Shown: positions 1 through 10,128, counted from the first letter of the stretch. The stretch: DNA of 36,581 bases from Candidatus Melainabacteria bacterium RIFCSPLOWO2_02_FULL_35_15 (GCA_001784585.1 MFRN01000021.1:1-36581), one strand, 5' to 3'. A program made the numbers and translations. The notes: generated from the sequence alone by a model not told the origin.

Positions 1-16
1 AAACGCTCCTACACGA

Positions 17-505
17 TTAATCCAAATAAAATTTTGTCACTATTTTATGCTGCATATGAGCATATTCTATAGCTTCTTTGAGTGTATTACTGTCGTGATA
101 TAAAAAACATATTAATTGATGTGCCATTTCAATTATTTCTCTGTTACATATTCTGCTTGCATCTGCAAGGGTCATATTTTGTCTTTCAGGATGTTCCTGT
201 ACACCTTTAATTCCAATTAATGCATTTTGAACTTCTGTAGGCTGTTGTCCTATTGTCTGGGGAAGAATTACTTCAAGTTTGTTTTGATCTGCACGACAGG
301 AGCCTTTTATTACTGCAGAGTTAACACCGCTGGCTCCACCACTTGTTATAATAATGTTTCCGCTTACTACCAGTGCATAAGAGAGGATTTCAACAAGCTG
401 CTGATGCATAAGTGATAAGTTCCTGGTTCCGATTATTGCAATTTTTCTGGTGCCTATGTTCTGTATTAATTTCAACTCTTCAACTAAAGTATCTATAGTA
501 GGCAT
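17..505 (-). CDS. DprA/SLOG-like Rossmann-fold protein
   Basis: A 162-residue single-domain protein. Around residues 54-67 it has a Gly-rich stretch (TSGGASGVNSAVIKG) like the nucleotide/ssDNA-binding loop of DprA and other SLOG proteins, followed by alternating strands and helices. Full DprA proteins are about twice this length and carry extra domains. This one matches the shorter stand-alone DprA-like proteins, so a role in DNA uptake or recombination is only an inference; nucleotide binding or nucleoside processing is also possible. It is divergent from the helicase gene, with about 70 bp between the two starts. The ATG at 503-505 has no strong Shine-Dalgarno sequence, only a G-rich stretch upstream. 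The gene is complete, with a TAA at 17-19. Confidence 0.6.
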   Translation of the reverse strand: MPTIDTLVEELKLIQNIGTRKIAIIGTRNLSLMHQQLVEILSYALVVSGNIIITSGGASGVNSAVIKGSCRADQNKLEVILPQTIGQQPTEVQNALIGIKGVQEHPERQNMTLADASRICNREIIEMAHQLICFLYHDSNTLKEAIEYAHMQHKIVTKFYLD

Positions 506-575
506 TGTTAATTGCCCGGCACCCCCACTCTTTTTTTCTGAACTGTAAATCTTCTTATCTCCTTATTTCAAAAAA

Positions 576-2969
576 ATGACTCAAAAATTTTATTCGAATA
601 ATTTGCTCTCCAATGATACCATCACCTCAGGTTTGAATGAAAGTCAGATTCATTCAGTTACTCATGGTGACGGGCCGCTTCTTATTATTGCAGGCGCCGG
701 CTCAGGTAAAACAAGGGTTTTAACACATAGAATTGCATACCTGATTTCTAATGGTTATATGCCAGAAAGTATTCTAGCAGTAACATTTACAAATAAAGCT
801 GCTTGTGAAATGAAAGAAAGATTATGGAAACTGTTGTCAAAAGATGTCTCAGATTTAATCTGGATAGGGACTTTTCATAATATTTGCGGAAGAATATTGC
901 GTCATGACATACCTAAACTTTCTTTACCAACCGGCGAGAGATGGGCAAATAATTTTGTAATTTATGATGAGTCGGATAGTACAAATTTGATCAAACAATG
1001 CACCAAAGCTCTGGACTTGGATGAAAAAGCATATGTACCAAAAAATATAAAAGCACACATTAGCTCATTAAAATCACAAGGGTATGATGCAAAATTATTT
1101 GGCGACAATGCAAAAAATCACCGTGAAATTAAAGTCTCAGAAATATTTGATCTCTATCAGAAAGAATTGGCTAAAAACAATGCACTTGATTTTGATGATT
1201 TGCTTTTATATACAGTAAAACTTTTAGAACAAAACGAAAAAATCAGATCTTATTACCACAAAAGATTTAAACATGTTCTTGTAGATGAGTTTCAGGATAC
1301 AAACTTAATTCAGTATGAATTAGTAAGGTTAATTTCAGAAGGCATATCAAAAACAGAACGTTTAAATACAGACAGGAAGGGCATTTGGAAAGAAAGAGGA
1401 ATAACTGTCGTAGGCGATGTAGATCAAAGTATTTATTCCTGGCGAGGAGCTGATTTTAGAATTATCCTTGGATTCCAAAATGATTTCCCTGAAAATACAT
1501 TAATCAAACTGGAAAAAAATTACCGCTCCACTAAAACAATATTGCATGTTGCTGATGCAATAATTAAAAATAATAAAGAAAGAATTGAAAAGACTTTATT
1601 ACCCACGAAAGAAGAAGGGGATAAAGTGATTTGTTTTGAAGCAGAAGATGAAATCGAAGAAGCTCAATACATTACAAAAGAAATGGCAAGGCTTTTAAAA
1701 CTGGATTTTAAATACAGCGATATCGGTATTCTCTACCGTACAAATGCTCAAAGCAGAGCTATTGAAGAGGCACTTATTAAAAAAAATATTCCCTATCAGA
1801 TCGTAGGCGGATTTAGATTTTATGAGAGGAGAGAAATAAAAGATATCATTGCCTATTTAAAAGTAATTTACAATCCAAGTGATTCTATTTCCTTAAAAAG
1901 AATAATCAATATTCCTAAGAGAGGACTTGGCGCTACTACACTTATAAAGATTGATGAATATGCAAATAAAAATAATTTTACTTTATATAAAACGCTTCTT
2001 GAGATTTCTGATGTTACCGGCTTATCAGAAAAAACTATAATTTCAGTGCAAAACTTTGTAGAATTAATAGAATACTGTAGAAAAGCTTCAAAGTCGCTGT
2101 CACTAAGTGATTTATTAGATTCACTTTTAAAAAAATCCGGTTATTGGGACGAGCTTGAAAAAGAGGGTACCCTTGAATCGGAAGAAAGACTGGCAAACGT
2201 TCAGGAGCTTTATTCTGTGGCAAATGAGTTTGAAGCAAATGCAGTAAAGGCAATTTATGAATTGCCTCAAGAATCAATATTGGGAGATTTTTTAACCCAG
2301 ATTTCTCTTTACACAGATCTTGATAATTTAAAACAAACCACAAATAAAATTACTCTTATGACGCTTCATCTGGCAAAAGGGCTGGAATATCCTGTAGCTT
2401 TTATTTGCGGACTTGAAGAAGGAATATTTCCTCACAGCAAATCCATTAATTCGCCGGGCGACAGTGAAATCGAAGAAGAAAGAAGATTAATGTATGTAGG
2501 TGTAACCCGTGCCAAGGAAAAACTTTATTTTACCTTTGCACGGGAAAGAAGATTATTCGGATCCAGTGAATTTTCACCAAGCAGCAGATTTATAAGTGAA
2601 GCTCCAAAAGAGTGTTTAAGCGGGTTTTATGGGGGGCTGGATGAAAAAGTTAAAAATGACAAACGCTACGTATCAAAAAAAGGCATAAAAAGAAAAATCT
2701 CGGATTACGAATCAGATGAACTGATAGACATAGATGGAGTTCAAAATGTAACTGTAATCAGAAAATTAAATACAGAAGAAAAAATGAAAGAAGTTAAAAA
2801 TTATAAATCCATTTTTAATATAGGAGACAAGGTTACACATGAAAAATTTGGAACAGGAATAATTGAGCAGATCTTCGGAGAAGGGGCTAAACAGCTTTTA
2901 AACATTGATTTTGAAAATAATGGAAAAAAACTTTTAGATCCTAAGTATGCAAAATTAATAAAACTGTAG
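576..2969 (+). CDS. pcrA: ATP-dependent DNA helicase, PcrA/UvrD family
   Basis: A superfamily 1A 3'-5' DNA helicase of 797 residues, normal for PcrA/UvrD. Visible motifs in order: Walker A GAGSGKT near residues 40-46, Walker B VDEFQDT near 235, motif III GDVDQSIYSWRG near 280, motif IV YRS, motif V TLHLAKGLEY near 594 (the usual form is VHxAKGLEF), and motif VI EEERRLMYVGVTRA. The last 50 residues (from FNIGDKVTHEKFGTG) form the Tudor-like tail that in PcrA/UvrD contacts RNA polymerase. The family acts in nucleotide excision and mismatch repair, removal of stalled polymerase and plasmid replication. No clear ribosome-binding site precedes the ATG, which is the only reasonable start. The stop codon lies inside a hairpin shared with plsC. 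Confidence 0.95.
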   Translation: MTQKFYSNNLLSNDTITSGLNESQIHSVTHGDGPLLIIAGAGSGKTRVLTHRIAYLISNGYMPESILAVTFTNKAACEMKERLWKLLSKDVSDLIWIGTFHNICGRILRHDIPKLSLPTGERWANNFVIYDESDSTNLIKQCTKALDLDEKAYVPKNIKAHISSLKSQGYDAKLFGDNAKNHREIKVSEIFDLYQKELAKNNALDFDDLLLYTVKLLEQNEKIRSYYHKRFKHVLVDEFQDTNLIQYELVRLISEGISKTERLNTDRKGIWKERGITVVGDVDQSIYSWRGADFRIILGFQNDFPENTLIKLEKNYRSTKTILHVADAIIKNNKERIEKTLLPTKEEGDKVICFEAEDEIEEAQYITKEMARLLKLDFKYSDIGILYRTNAQSRAIEEALIKKNIPYQIVGGFRFYERREIKDIIAYLKVIYNPSDSISLKRIINIPKRGLGATTLIKIDEYANKNNFTLYKTLLEISDVTGLSEKTIISVQNFVELIEYCRKASKSLSLSDLLDSLLKKSGYWDELEKEGTLESEERLANVQELYSVANEFEANAVKAIYELPQESILGDFLTQISLYTDLDNLKQTTNKITLMTLHLAKGLEYPVAFICGLEEGIFPHSKSINSPGDSEIEEERRLMYVGVTRAKEKLYFTFARERRLFGSSEFSPSSRFISEAPKECLSGFYGGLDEKVKNDKRYVSKKGIKRKISDYESDELIDIDGVQNVTVIRKLNTEEKMKEVKNYKSIFNIGDKVTHEKFGTGIIEQIFGEGAKQLLNIDFENNGKKLLDPKYAKLIKL

Positions 2970-2993
2970 AAAAAAGTCGCGACTTTTCCCTAC
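2966..2993. terminator. Shared convergent hairpin between helicase and plsC
   Basis: A perfect 16-bp palindrome (AAAAGTCGCGACTTTT, 2972-2987) is extended by GTAG/CTAC after a 2-nt mismatch, giving a 28-nt element. The TAG of the helicase gene (2967-2969) and the TAG of plsC (2990-2992, minus strand) both fall in its outer arms. The A/T-rich flanks of the stem give a U-run in either direction, so it could terminate both transcripts. Its GTAG...CTAC ends and 28-nt length match the palindrome at 28755-28782. Confidence 0.6.
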
Positions 2994-3610
2994 AAAGGTA
3001 GCACTTTCAGTCCAGTTAACTCAGCTAATTTTTCTGCACAGTGCCAGCGAGCTTTTTCCAGATCACGCTCCGGATAAAATAATTTTCCTATTTTTACAGT
3101 AACAGGTCCGCCTTTTTTATTTGATCCGGTAATTCCTACTGGTAAAACCGGAACACCGGTTAAATTTGAAATGTAAGCAGGTCCTACATTTGGTTTATTT
3201 AGTAAACCTGGTATTTTACTTCTTGTACCTTCCAGAAACATTCCCAGACACCAGCCTTTACTTAAAACCTCTTTAGCTCCTCTGATGGTAGTTTTTGAAA
3301 CCTTTTCCCTGTCTACTAAAAAAGCTCCAAGCATTGTAATAGCCCATCCGATAAATGGGGTTTCAAAGAGTTCTTTTTTTGCCATATAAGCAATTGGAAT
3401 ATTAAATGAAAGTGAAATAATTGGCGGATCATTATTTGAAAGATGATTTGGCATTACAATAAACGGCTTTCCATCTTTTGGAATATTTTCTTTTCCATAA
3501 ACTTTCAAACGATAAAACAAGTAATAAACCGGAGCAAATAAAAGCCATATAACCATGTAGTAGTAAAATTTAGTAATCCAAGTATAGCGTTTTGGGTTAT
3601 AAACTGCCAT
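2990..3610 (-). CDS. plsC: 1-acyl-sn-glycerol-3-phosphate acyltransferase (PlsC family)
   Basis: This 206-residue membrane-associated acyltransferase transfers an acyl group to the sn-2 position of lysophosphatidate, giving phosphatidate for phospholipid synthesis. The catalytic NHxxxxD motif is visible as NHLSNND (His56, Asp61), and the glycerol-phosphate site is EGTRS at 127-131. A hydrophobic segment at about residues 15-34 is a likely membrane anchor. The length is slightly short but usual for the compact PlsC group. It converges on the helicase gene and lies upstream of tRNA-Ser on the opposite strand. Related LPLAT enzymes with other acceptors cannot be excluded, but glycerolipid synthesis is the default role. 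Confidence 0.88.
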   Translation of the reverse strand: MAVYNPKRYTWITKFYYYMVIWLLFAPVYYLFYRLKVYGKENIPKDGKPFIVMPNHLSNNDPPIISLSFNIPIAYMAKKELFETPFIGWAITMLGAFLVDREKVSKTTIRGAKEVLSKGWCLGMFLEGTRSKIPGLLNKPNVGPAYISNLTGVPVLPVGITGSNKKGGPVTVKIGKLFYPERDLEKARWHCAEKLAELTGLKVLPL

Positions 3611-3693
3611 GTATAAATGATATCGTATAGCAATTATCAGATAAGTTATAATTTATACGACCTTCAATAACCTAAATGTTTCCAAATAAAAAA

Positions 3694-3784
3694 GGACAGG
3701 TGTTCGAGTGGTTTAAGAAGCAGACCTGGAAAGTCTGTGTGCCCCAAAAGGGTACCGAGGGTTCGAATCCCTCCCTGTCCGCCA
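3694..3784 (+). tRNA. tRNA-Ser (anticodon GGA)
   Basis: The 7-bp acceptor stem GGACAGG (3694-3700) pairs with CCTGTCC (3774-3780), followed by discriminator G and an encoded CCA. The anticodon stem CAGAC/GTCTG (3721-3725, 3733-3737) closes the loop CTGGAAA, giving anticodon GGA at 3728-3730, which reads UCC/UCU Ser codons. There is a long variable arm, as expected for a class II tRNA, and a T-loop with GTTCGAATC. It is a common target for integrating DNA, and an IS66 remnant lies 117 bp downstream. Confidence 0.97.
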
Positions 3785-4008
3785 TGTGGAATGAAGCGGT
3801 ATCAAAGCCACTTCTTTCTCAGTCTCAGACAGCGTTTCATCAAGTTCGAACCTCAAATATTCTTTCTCAAGAGATTTATAATTTTCTTTTATTGGAATTA
3901 ACCATTCTTTGCTTTCAATTGGAGATTAAATAAATTAACAAAAGTTCCATTAACAACAAAAGAAGCAATCAAAATTCAAAACAGACTAAAAAAGCACAGA
4001 GATAAAAT

Positions 4009-4173
4009 GTTTTTGCCTACCGCCCTCCTTGCTTCGTACCTCGCTTGTCGGGCTTTGCAAAGTGCTCGCAGTCTGCCTTTTGTATCATTTTCCAGGTTTT
4101 GCTGGATAAACCAGGCAAAACCTTTCTTTGTAAGTTAGTCAGATGAGACTTAGTAACATAGCTAGGCAGTAAC
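4009..4173. mobile_element. 165-bp MITE-like non-autonomous IS66-type element
   Basis: Exact 8-bp direct repeats (GATAAAAT) flank this segment at 4001-4008 and 4174-4181; IS66 elements make 8-bp target duplications. The ends are imperfect inverted repeats: left GTTTTTGCCTAC, and the right end read in reverse is GTTACTGCCTAGC (about 10 of 13 matching). The right end (4161-4173) is identical over 13 bp to the right end of the host IS66 remnant (4408-4420), so both were probably moved by the same transposase. There is no transposase frame inside. A strong hairpin (4094-4105 with 4111-4123, one bulge, 5-nt loop) followed by a T-rich run could act as a terminator. Its composition is more GC-rich than the surroundings. 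Confidence 0.78.
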
Positions 4174-4407
4174 GATAAAATCTTAACTTTCATGAGAGAT
4201 TCTGATATTCCTTATCATAATAACGGTTCAGAAAGAGCAATAAGAAAAGCAAAAATACATAGAAAAGTATCAGGATGTTTTAGAAGTGAAACTGGAGCTC
4301 AGAGATACGCCATACTAATGTCAATAATTGATACAGCTAAAAAACATGGTCTTAGAATGTTTGATGCCTGTCAAAGACTTTTTTCAGACAGCCTTACGTT
4401 TGCTCAT

Positions 4408-4420
4408 GCTAGGCAGTAAC
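4408..4420. repeat. IS66 right terminal inverted repeat, second copy of 4161-4173
   Basis: The 13-bp sequence GCTAGGCAGTAAC is identical to 4161-4173, 247 bp upstream. It marks the right end of the IS66 remnant and contains its stop codon. The repeat links the miniature element and the transposase remnant as one family. Confidence 0.75.
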
Positions 4421-4666
4421 ATTTATTCCTTAAGATTTCATTATTACCAAATTGGTACATTTATTAACAAATCAATTTAAATTTAAGAAAATTGCATAAC
4501 AAATCATGAAAAAGTCTAAAAAAATGATTGTTTAGGTTGCATTAGGAACATAAAAGGTGTTTTAATTTGTCTTTGAAGTTTAAGTAGTTAACGCTTAATT
4601 TACCTGTATAAATATAAAAGAGTTAGAAAGTACGTGTACAATATCTAGGTTTGGGAGACACAATAG

Positions 4667-5401
4667 ATGGTAGAAGTAACAACCAACATTAGTAAATTCA
4701 GGCAGAAACGATTAAAAGGATTACTAAGCAAGTCTAAAACAAAAGAAACAATTCAGACAAATAGCTACTTCTATCCAAAGAATAATTTATATACCAGGGA
4801 AGAATTTGAACTTCTGGATACTATTTATTCAGACGAACCTTCAATCCTGGAACAAAATAATGAAGTTAAATCAGAAGCTATAAATGTTGAAAACTTTTGG
4901 CCTCAAAATAAAGAAGAATATCTAAGCCTTGCAAATAATAAAAACAATTTCCTTACAAATTTAAGCTGGTTTTTAAGTGGTGTAGCTATAACATCATTAG
5001 TCTGGCTTATTTATTTTCAGGTTAATGTCCATGAAATAAGAACAAAAAGTGATACACAAATTGTTTTTCAAAAGTCAGCAAATATAATGACGGATAAAAA
5101 TATTGATAAGGAAGTAAGCAAACAATTAAAAGATAAAATAACTGCCAAAGAAAACGTAATTTCAAAATATTTTAGTAATCTGTTCTCCAGAAAAAAACCT
5201 AACCCTGTAGTAATAAACGAACCTCCCAAAATTGAACCGGTTAAATTTCATATTGTTACAAACGGTGATTCCCTGTGGATTATTGCAAATAAATATTATT
5301 CAAATCCTTCCCCTGATAATATAAACAAAATAATGAAAGCCAATAATATGAAAAGAGCCGGCATGCTTTCTATCGGACAAAAGCTTGTAATACCACAGTA
5401 A
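4667..5401 (+). CDS. LysM-domain single-pass membrane protein
   Basis: A 244-residue protein with a hydrophilic N-terminal part (1-95), one transmembrane helix near 98-120 (LSWFLSGVAITSLVWLIYFQ), a Lys-rich linker, and a C-terminal LysM domain (about 193-242, starting KFHIVTNGDSLWIIA and ending GQKLVIPQ). LysM binds N-acetylglucosamine in peptidoglycan, so the C-terminus should sit on the wall side and the long N-terminus in the cytoplasm. It may anchor or sense the cell wall; no enzymatic domain is seen. The start is supported by GGGAGA about 8 nt upstream of the ATG. The next gene begins 8 bp after its stop, so the two are likely cotranscribed. About 245 bp upstream is non-coding and A/T-rich. 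Confidence 0.8.
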   Translation: MVEVTTNISKFRQKRLKGLLSKSKTKETIQTNSYFYPKNNLYTREEFELLDTIYSDEPSILEQNNEVKSEAINVENFWPQNKEEYLSLANNKNNFLTNLSWFLSGVAITSLVWLIYFQVNVHEIRTKSDTQIVFQKSANIMTDKNIDKEVSKQLKDKITAKENVISKYFSNLFSRKKPNPVVINEPPKIEPVKFHIVTNGDSLWIIANKYYSNPSPDNINKIMKANNMKRAGMLSIGQKLVIPQ

Positions 5402-5409
5402 GGTTTTAG

Positions 5410-7185
5410 GTGACAGAGGATAGGAAAAATTTTACCTGTCATCTGATTTTATTAATTTGTCTATATTTAACTGTACTAGAAGCATGTCATGGCATGCCTC
5501 TGCAAAAACCAAAAACTGTAATTATTAACAATACAGAATATAAGCAGGTTTTTGATCTTCCTGGAAAATTTGGCGGGACATTAAATCTCTCTGTCTTTGG
5601 CTCCGGGCCAAAAACCTTTAACCCATGGGCTTCTGCTGATAATACAAGCAGCACACTTGGGAGATTAATGTTTGATGGTTTATTTGAGGATAATCCGGAC
5701 ACCGGAGAAGTAGTTCCGCACCTTGCAAAAAGCTATGAATTAAAAGATGAAGGGAAAACAATTATTGTAAAACTTAGAAAAGGAATTAAATGGTCAGATG
5801 GTGTTTCAATAACAAGCGATGATGTGGTTTTTACCTGGAATGAAATTGTTTTTAGCGGGCTTGAGTCCAGTGGATTTCAGTCTTTATGCCTTATTGACGG
5901 AAAGTATCCCACAGTTAAAAAAATTGACGATACTACTGTAGAATTTATGACACATGTAGTGTTTGCACCCTTTTTAAGACAGATCGGATATCAAATCGCA
6001 CCAAAACATATATTTGAGCCTCTGTTTAAAAATACTCCAAAGAAAGATCTAAAAAAAGTTTTTTTAAGTTTCTGGAGTACAAATACAAAGCCAGGTGATT
6101 TTGTAAGTAGCGGACCTTATAAATTACTCCGCTATGTTCAGGGAGAAAGAATTGAATTTACAAGAAACCCGGACTACTTTGTTATAAACACAAAAAATGA
6201 AAAGCTCCCATATCTGAATAGTATTATTTATACAATTGTTCAGGATTCCACCCTGGAACTGTTTAAATTTTTAGCCGGTGAAATAGATGTAGCCTCGATA
6301 AGGGGTGAAGATGTCGGACTTGTAAAAAAACTTGAGAAAAAGAAAAACTTTTATACTGTAAATCTCGGACCTTCATCGGGCACAGAATTTCTGGTATTTA
6401 ATCTTAGTAGAAACACAGTTAACCGCATTTCTACAGCAGAATGGTTTAATAATCTTTATTTCAGACAGGCAGTTTCTCATGCAATAGATCGAATGGCAAT
6501 TGTAGACAATGTTTTAGGCGGTGTGGGCAAACCTTTATTTACAGCAGAGTCATTGCCTTCAATTTATTTAAATAAAAAAATTGCAGATGGTTATCCGCAA
6601 GATTTTAAACTTTCAAGAAAATTATTAATAAAGGGCGGGTTTAAATGGAATGAGAATGGTGAATTAACTGACAGTAAAAACAAAAAGGTGGAATTTACTA
6701 TTCTTACAAATGCTGAAAATACAACCAGGCAATCAATAGGGGTAATTATTCAGGATGATTTAAAAAAGCTTGGGATAAAGGTAAACTTAAGACCAATTGA
6801 TTTTAATACATTAATAGGAAGATCAGATTCCGGCGACTGGGAAGCAATAATCATAGGATTTACAGGAGGATTTTTTGAGCCAAATGAAGGAGCAAATGTA
6901 TGGAAATTAAATGGAAGGCTTCATATGTTTGATCAATCTCCACACAAACCAAGAGACTGGGAAATTGAAATAGACAGAATTTTTAATGATGCCACAAAAG
7001 TAGTTGATTTCAACACCAGAAAAAAACTTTATGACAGGTACCAGGAAATAGCATACAAGCAGCTTCCATTTATATATCTGACCTCACCACTTAGGATATT
7101 TGCACTTCAAAATAATCTTAAGAATATCAGACCTACTGTTTATGGGGGAGTTATCTATAATCTTGAAAGTATTTACAAGAAGTGA
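5410..7185 (+). CDS. ABC transporter substrate-binding lipoprotein, family 5 (peptide/nickel type)
   Basis: The 591-residue protein has the SBP_bac_5 pattern: LNLSVFGSGPKTFNPWASAD near the mature start, PHLAKSYELKDEGKTIIVKLR, then the hallmark GIKWSDGVSITSDDVVFTW, the ASGPYKL-like SGPYKLLRY, and FRQAVSHAIDR. These periplasmic proteins deliver oligopeptides, dipeptides, nickel or related solutes to an ABC permease. No permease or ATPase gene is adjacent, so the ligand is unknown. A GTG at 5410 is the likely start. The N-terminus has a hydrophobic stretch ending LEAC, so Cys26 is a plausible lipidation site, though Glu at -2 is unusual. The codons of this lipobox lie in a palindromic repeat (5482-5497). 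It probably forms an operon with the LysM gene. Confidence 0.88.
   Translation: MTEDRKNFTCHLILLICLYLTVLEACHGMPLQKPKTVIINNTEYKQVFDLPGKFGGTLNLSVFGSGPKTFNPWASADNTSSTLGRLMFDGLFEDNPDTGEVVPHLAKSYELKDEGKTIIVKLRKGIKWSDGVSITSDDVVFTWNEIVFSGLESSGFQSLCLIDGKYPTVKKIDDTTVEFMTHVVFAPFLRQIGYQIAPKHIFEPLFKNTPKKDLKKVFLSFWSTNTKPGDFVSSGPYKLLRYVQGERIEFTRNPDYFVINTKNEKLPYLNSIIYTIVQDSTLELFKFLAGEIDVASIRGEDVGLVKKLEKKKNFYTVNLGPSSGTEFLVFNLSRNTVNRISTAEWFNNLYFRQAVSHAIDRMAIVDNVLGGVGKPLFTAESLPSIYLNKKIADGYPQDFKLSRKLLIKGGFKWNENGELTDSKNKKVEFTILTNAENTTRQSIGVIIQDDLKKLGIKVNLRPIDFNTLIGRSDSGDWEAIIIGFTGGFFEPNEGANVWKLNGRLHMFDQSPHKPRDWEIEIDRIFNDATKVVDFNTRKKLYDRYQEIAYKQLPFIYLTSPLRIFALQNNLKNIRPTVYGGVIYNLESIYKK
5482..5497. repeat. Imperfect palindrome inside the SBP signal-peptide codons
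   Basis: GCATGTCATGGCATGC is an inverted repeat with only its central region imperfect. It shares CATGGCATG with the perfect palindrome at 31499-31514. It encodes the Ala-Cys-His-Gly-Met of the lipobox region. It may be a short dispersed palindrome that landed in or near the signal peptide, or a chance match. Confidence 0.35.
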
Positions 7186-7312
7186 TGTCAACACGTAATT
7201 CAATTTTAAAATTAAAAACTAAAATTTTTCTAAATAAATTCTAAAATATCTGTCTTCTCAGTGATAATTAAGTACTGGTCATTTTGAGAGCCTTAATCTA
7301 TCTTGATTTGGT

Positions 7313-7341
7313 TTGAGCTAGAGTAGAGGAATCAATAAAAT
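7313..7341 (+). promoter_or_regulatory. Candidate sigma-70 promoter of groES-groEL
   Basis: TTGAGC (7313-7318) and TAAAAT (7336-7341) are separated by exactly 17 bp, predicting a start near 7348 and a leader of about 25 nt that carries the GAAAGGAG ribosome-binding site. No CIRCE inverted repeat (TTAGCACTC-N9-GAGTGCTAA) occurs in the 187 bp upstream of groES, so HrcA control is not visible. Confidence 0.5.
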
Positions 7342-7372
7342 CGGCCAGAAAAAAATGAAAGGAGTAATTATA

Positions 7373-7678
7373 ATGACTACTGCAACGAAAAAAACTTTAA
7401 AACCATTAAGCGATAAAGTCATAGTTCAAAAATTAGAACCAGAAGAAAAAACCAGAGGAGGGATTCTTCTTCCCGATACTACAAAAGAAAAACCACAGGA
7501 AGGAAAAGTAATAGCTGTCGGTCCTGGAGCAGTTGATGACAAGGGACAAAGAAAACCAATGGATGTCAAAGAAAGTGACCATGTGCTTTTTGCAAAGTAC
7601 AGCGGCACTGAAGTTAAGTTAGAGGGGGAAGAATATTTAATTCTTTCTGAAAGAGATATTCTGGCAATAGTTAAATAA
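7373..7678 (+). CDS. groES: Co-chaperonin GroES
   Basis: A 101-residue Hsp10. It forms the heptameric lid of GroEL and encloses client proteins during ATP-driven folding. Recognisable blocks are [19 protein letters not shown] near the start, the mobile loop [25 protein letters not shown], and the ending [15 protein letters not shown]. An ATG at 7355 would add six residues, but that stretch (MKGVII) contains the ribosome-binding site GAAAGGAG, which sits 8 nt before the ATG at 7373; the later ATG is therefore chosen. It is followed after 28 bp by groEL in the usual operon order. Confidence 0.97.
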   Translation: MTTATKKTLKPLSDKVIVQKLEPEEKTRGGILLPDTTKEKPQEGKVIAVGPGAVDDKGQRKPMDVKESDHVLFAKYSGTEVKLEGEEYLILSERDILAIVK

Positions 7679-7685
7679 CAAATAA

Positions 7686-9407
<1,722 letters not shown>

Positions 9408-9409
<2 letters not shown>

Positions 9410-10127
9410 ATTCGGCAATTTTATGAGCCACTGATTTAATATTTTCTCTTGTAAGCTTTGTTATGCAAGCAAGCTCATTTCCTTTAGCCCAATTAGGATT
9501 TTTTTCTACAAAATATTTAATGTGAACATCTTGCATTTTTTTTTCATCTATATCAGCAATTCCTTCTTTTAAATAATCCTTTTCCTGCTTAAAGCTTATA
9601 ACTCCTCTTTGTAGATCATAGTGATCCCGAAATTTTAGAATTGCAAGACTGTCTAATATCCTTTTTTCTTTTTCTGGAAAATTCTTACCATATTGTGGAT
9701 AAAACTCATGAAAAAAGAGAGGTAAAAACTTATATGTTTTATAACCTTTTGTTATTAAAAACCAGTACAATTCTGCCTGGGGGACTTGATCAATTAAACA
9801 AAAAACATACCTAAACCAGAACTTAGGCAGCTTATTACTTCCCCAGCATTCCTTTTCAATAATTGTATCCCCAGAAAATAAGGCCATAATAAGCTTCTTA
9901 TCAATAACTTGCTTTAATAATCCAATTGTTGAAAAACCTTTAATTTCACCACTAATTAATTCTTTCAATAGAATCACATCTTTTTTTTCTTGTAAGTCAT
10001 TTTTAAAGCTTTCAATTTTTGTATTATAGTAGTATTTTTGCATAATAGAGTACATAATCTCAATTTCAGAGCAAGTTAAGCAGCTAATTTTTCTTACTTC
10101 GCCAGTAAGTTGTTTTAGCCCACCCAT
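9408..10127 (-). CDS. GNAT-like protein, last gene of island operon
   Basis: A 239-residue cytoplasmic protein that I cannot name firmly. The middle (about residues 50-145) has the strand pattern of a GNAT acyltransferase: VILLKELISGEIKGFSTIGLL, then LIMALFSGDTII, then AELYWFLITKGYKTYKFLPL followed by FFHEFYP. The last stretch resembles the beta5-alpha4 region in which a strand leads into a helix after a bulge. No classical Q/RxxGxG/A acetyl-CoA loop is obvious, so catalysis is uncertain. The ATG follows the previous gene's TGA by one base and has AGGAG 9 nt upstream, indicating translational coupling. Its TAA overlaps the edge of the left 95-bp repeat. It probably acts with the neighbouring GNAT-like protein. 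Confidence 0.5.
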
Positions 10128-10128
10128 T

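Larger units (their letters stand above)
3902..4420 (+). pseudogene. IS66-family transposase, 3' remnant interrupted by an inserted element
   Basis: Two pieces of one reading frame remain. The first (3902-4008) ends in QNRLKKHRDK. The second (from 4174) continues KILTFMRDSDIPYHNN, then GSERAIRKAK, RKVSGCFRSETGAQRYA and a SIIDTAKKHG stretch. NNxxERAIR...RKVSGxFRS is the C-terminal signature of IS66 transposases. Removing 4009-4173 and one copy of GATAAAAT restores a continuous frame. The stop codon (4417-4419) lies inside the terminal inverted repeat ending at 4420, so the right end of the element is intact. Most of the transposase and the left end are missing, and a stop precedes the surviving part, so it cannot move by itself. 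The ATG at 4192 is internal to the frame, not a real start. I see nothing recognisable at 3785-3901. Confidence 0.82.

Noticed and set aside
3676-3933. 85-codon plus-strand open frame spanning tRNA-Ser
   Set aside because: It runs through the whole tRNA gene and its residues reflect tRNA sequence; no ribosome-binding site and no recognisable product.
4192-4419. Stand-alone small gene starting at ATG 4192
   Set aside because: The frame continues upstream of this ATG to 4174 and across the insert to 3902; it is the C-terminal part of an IS66 transposase, not a separate gene.
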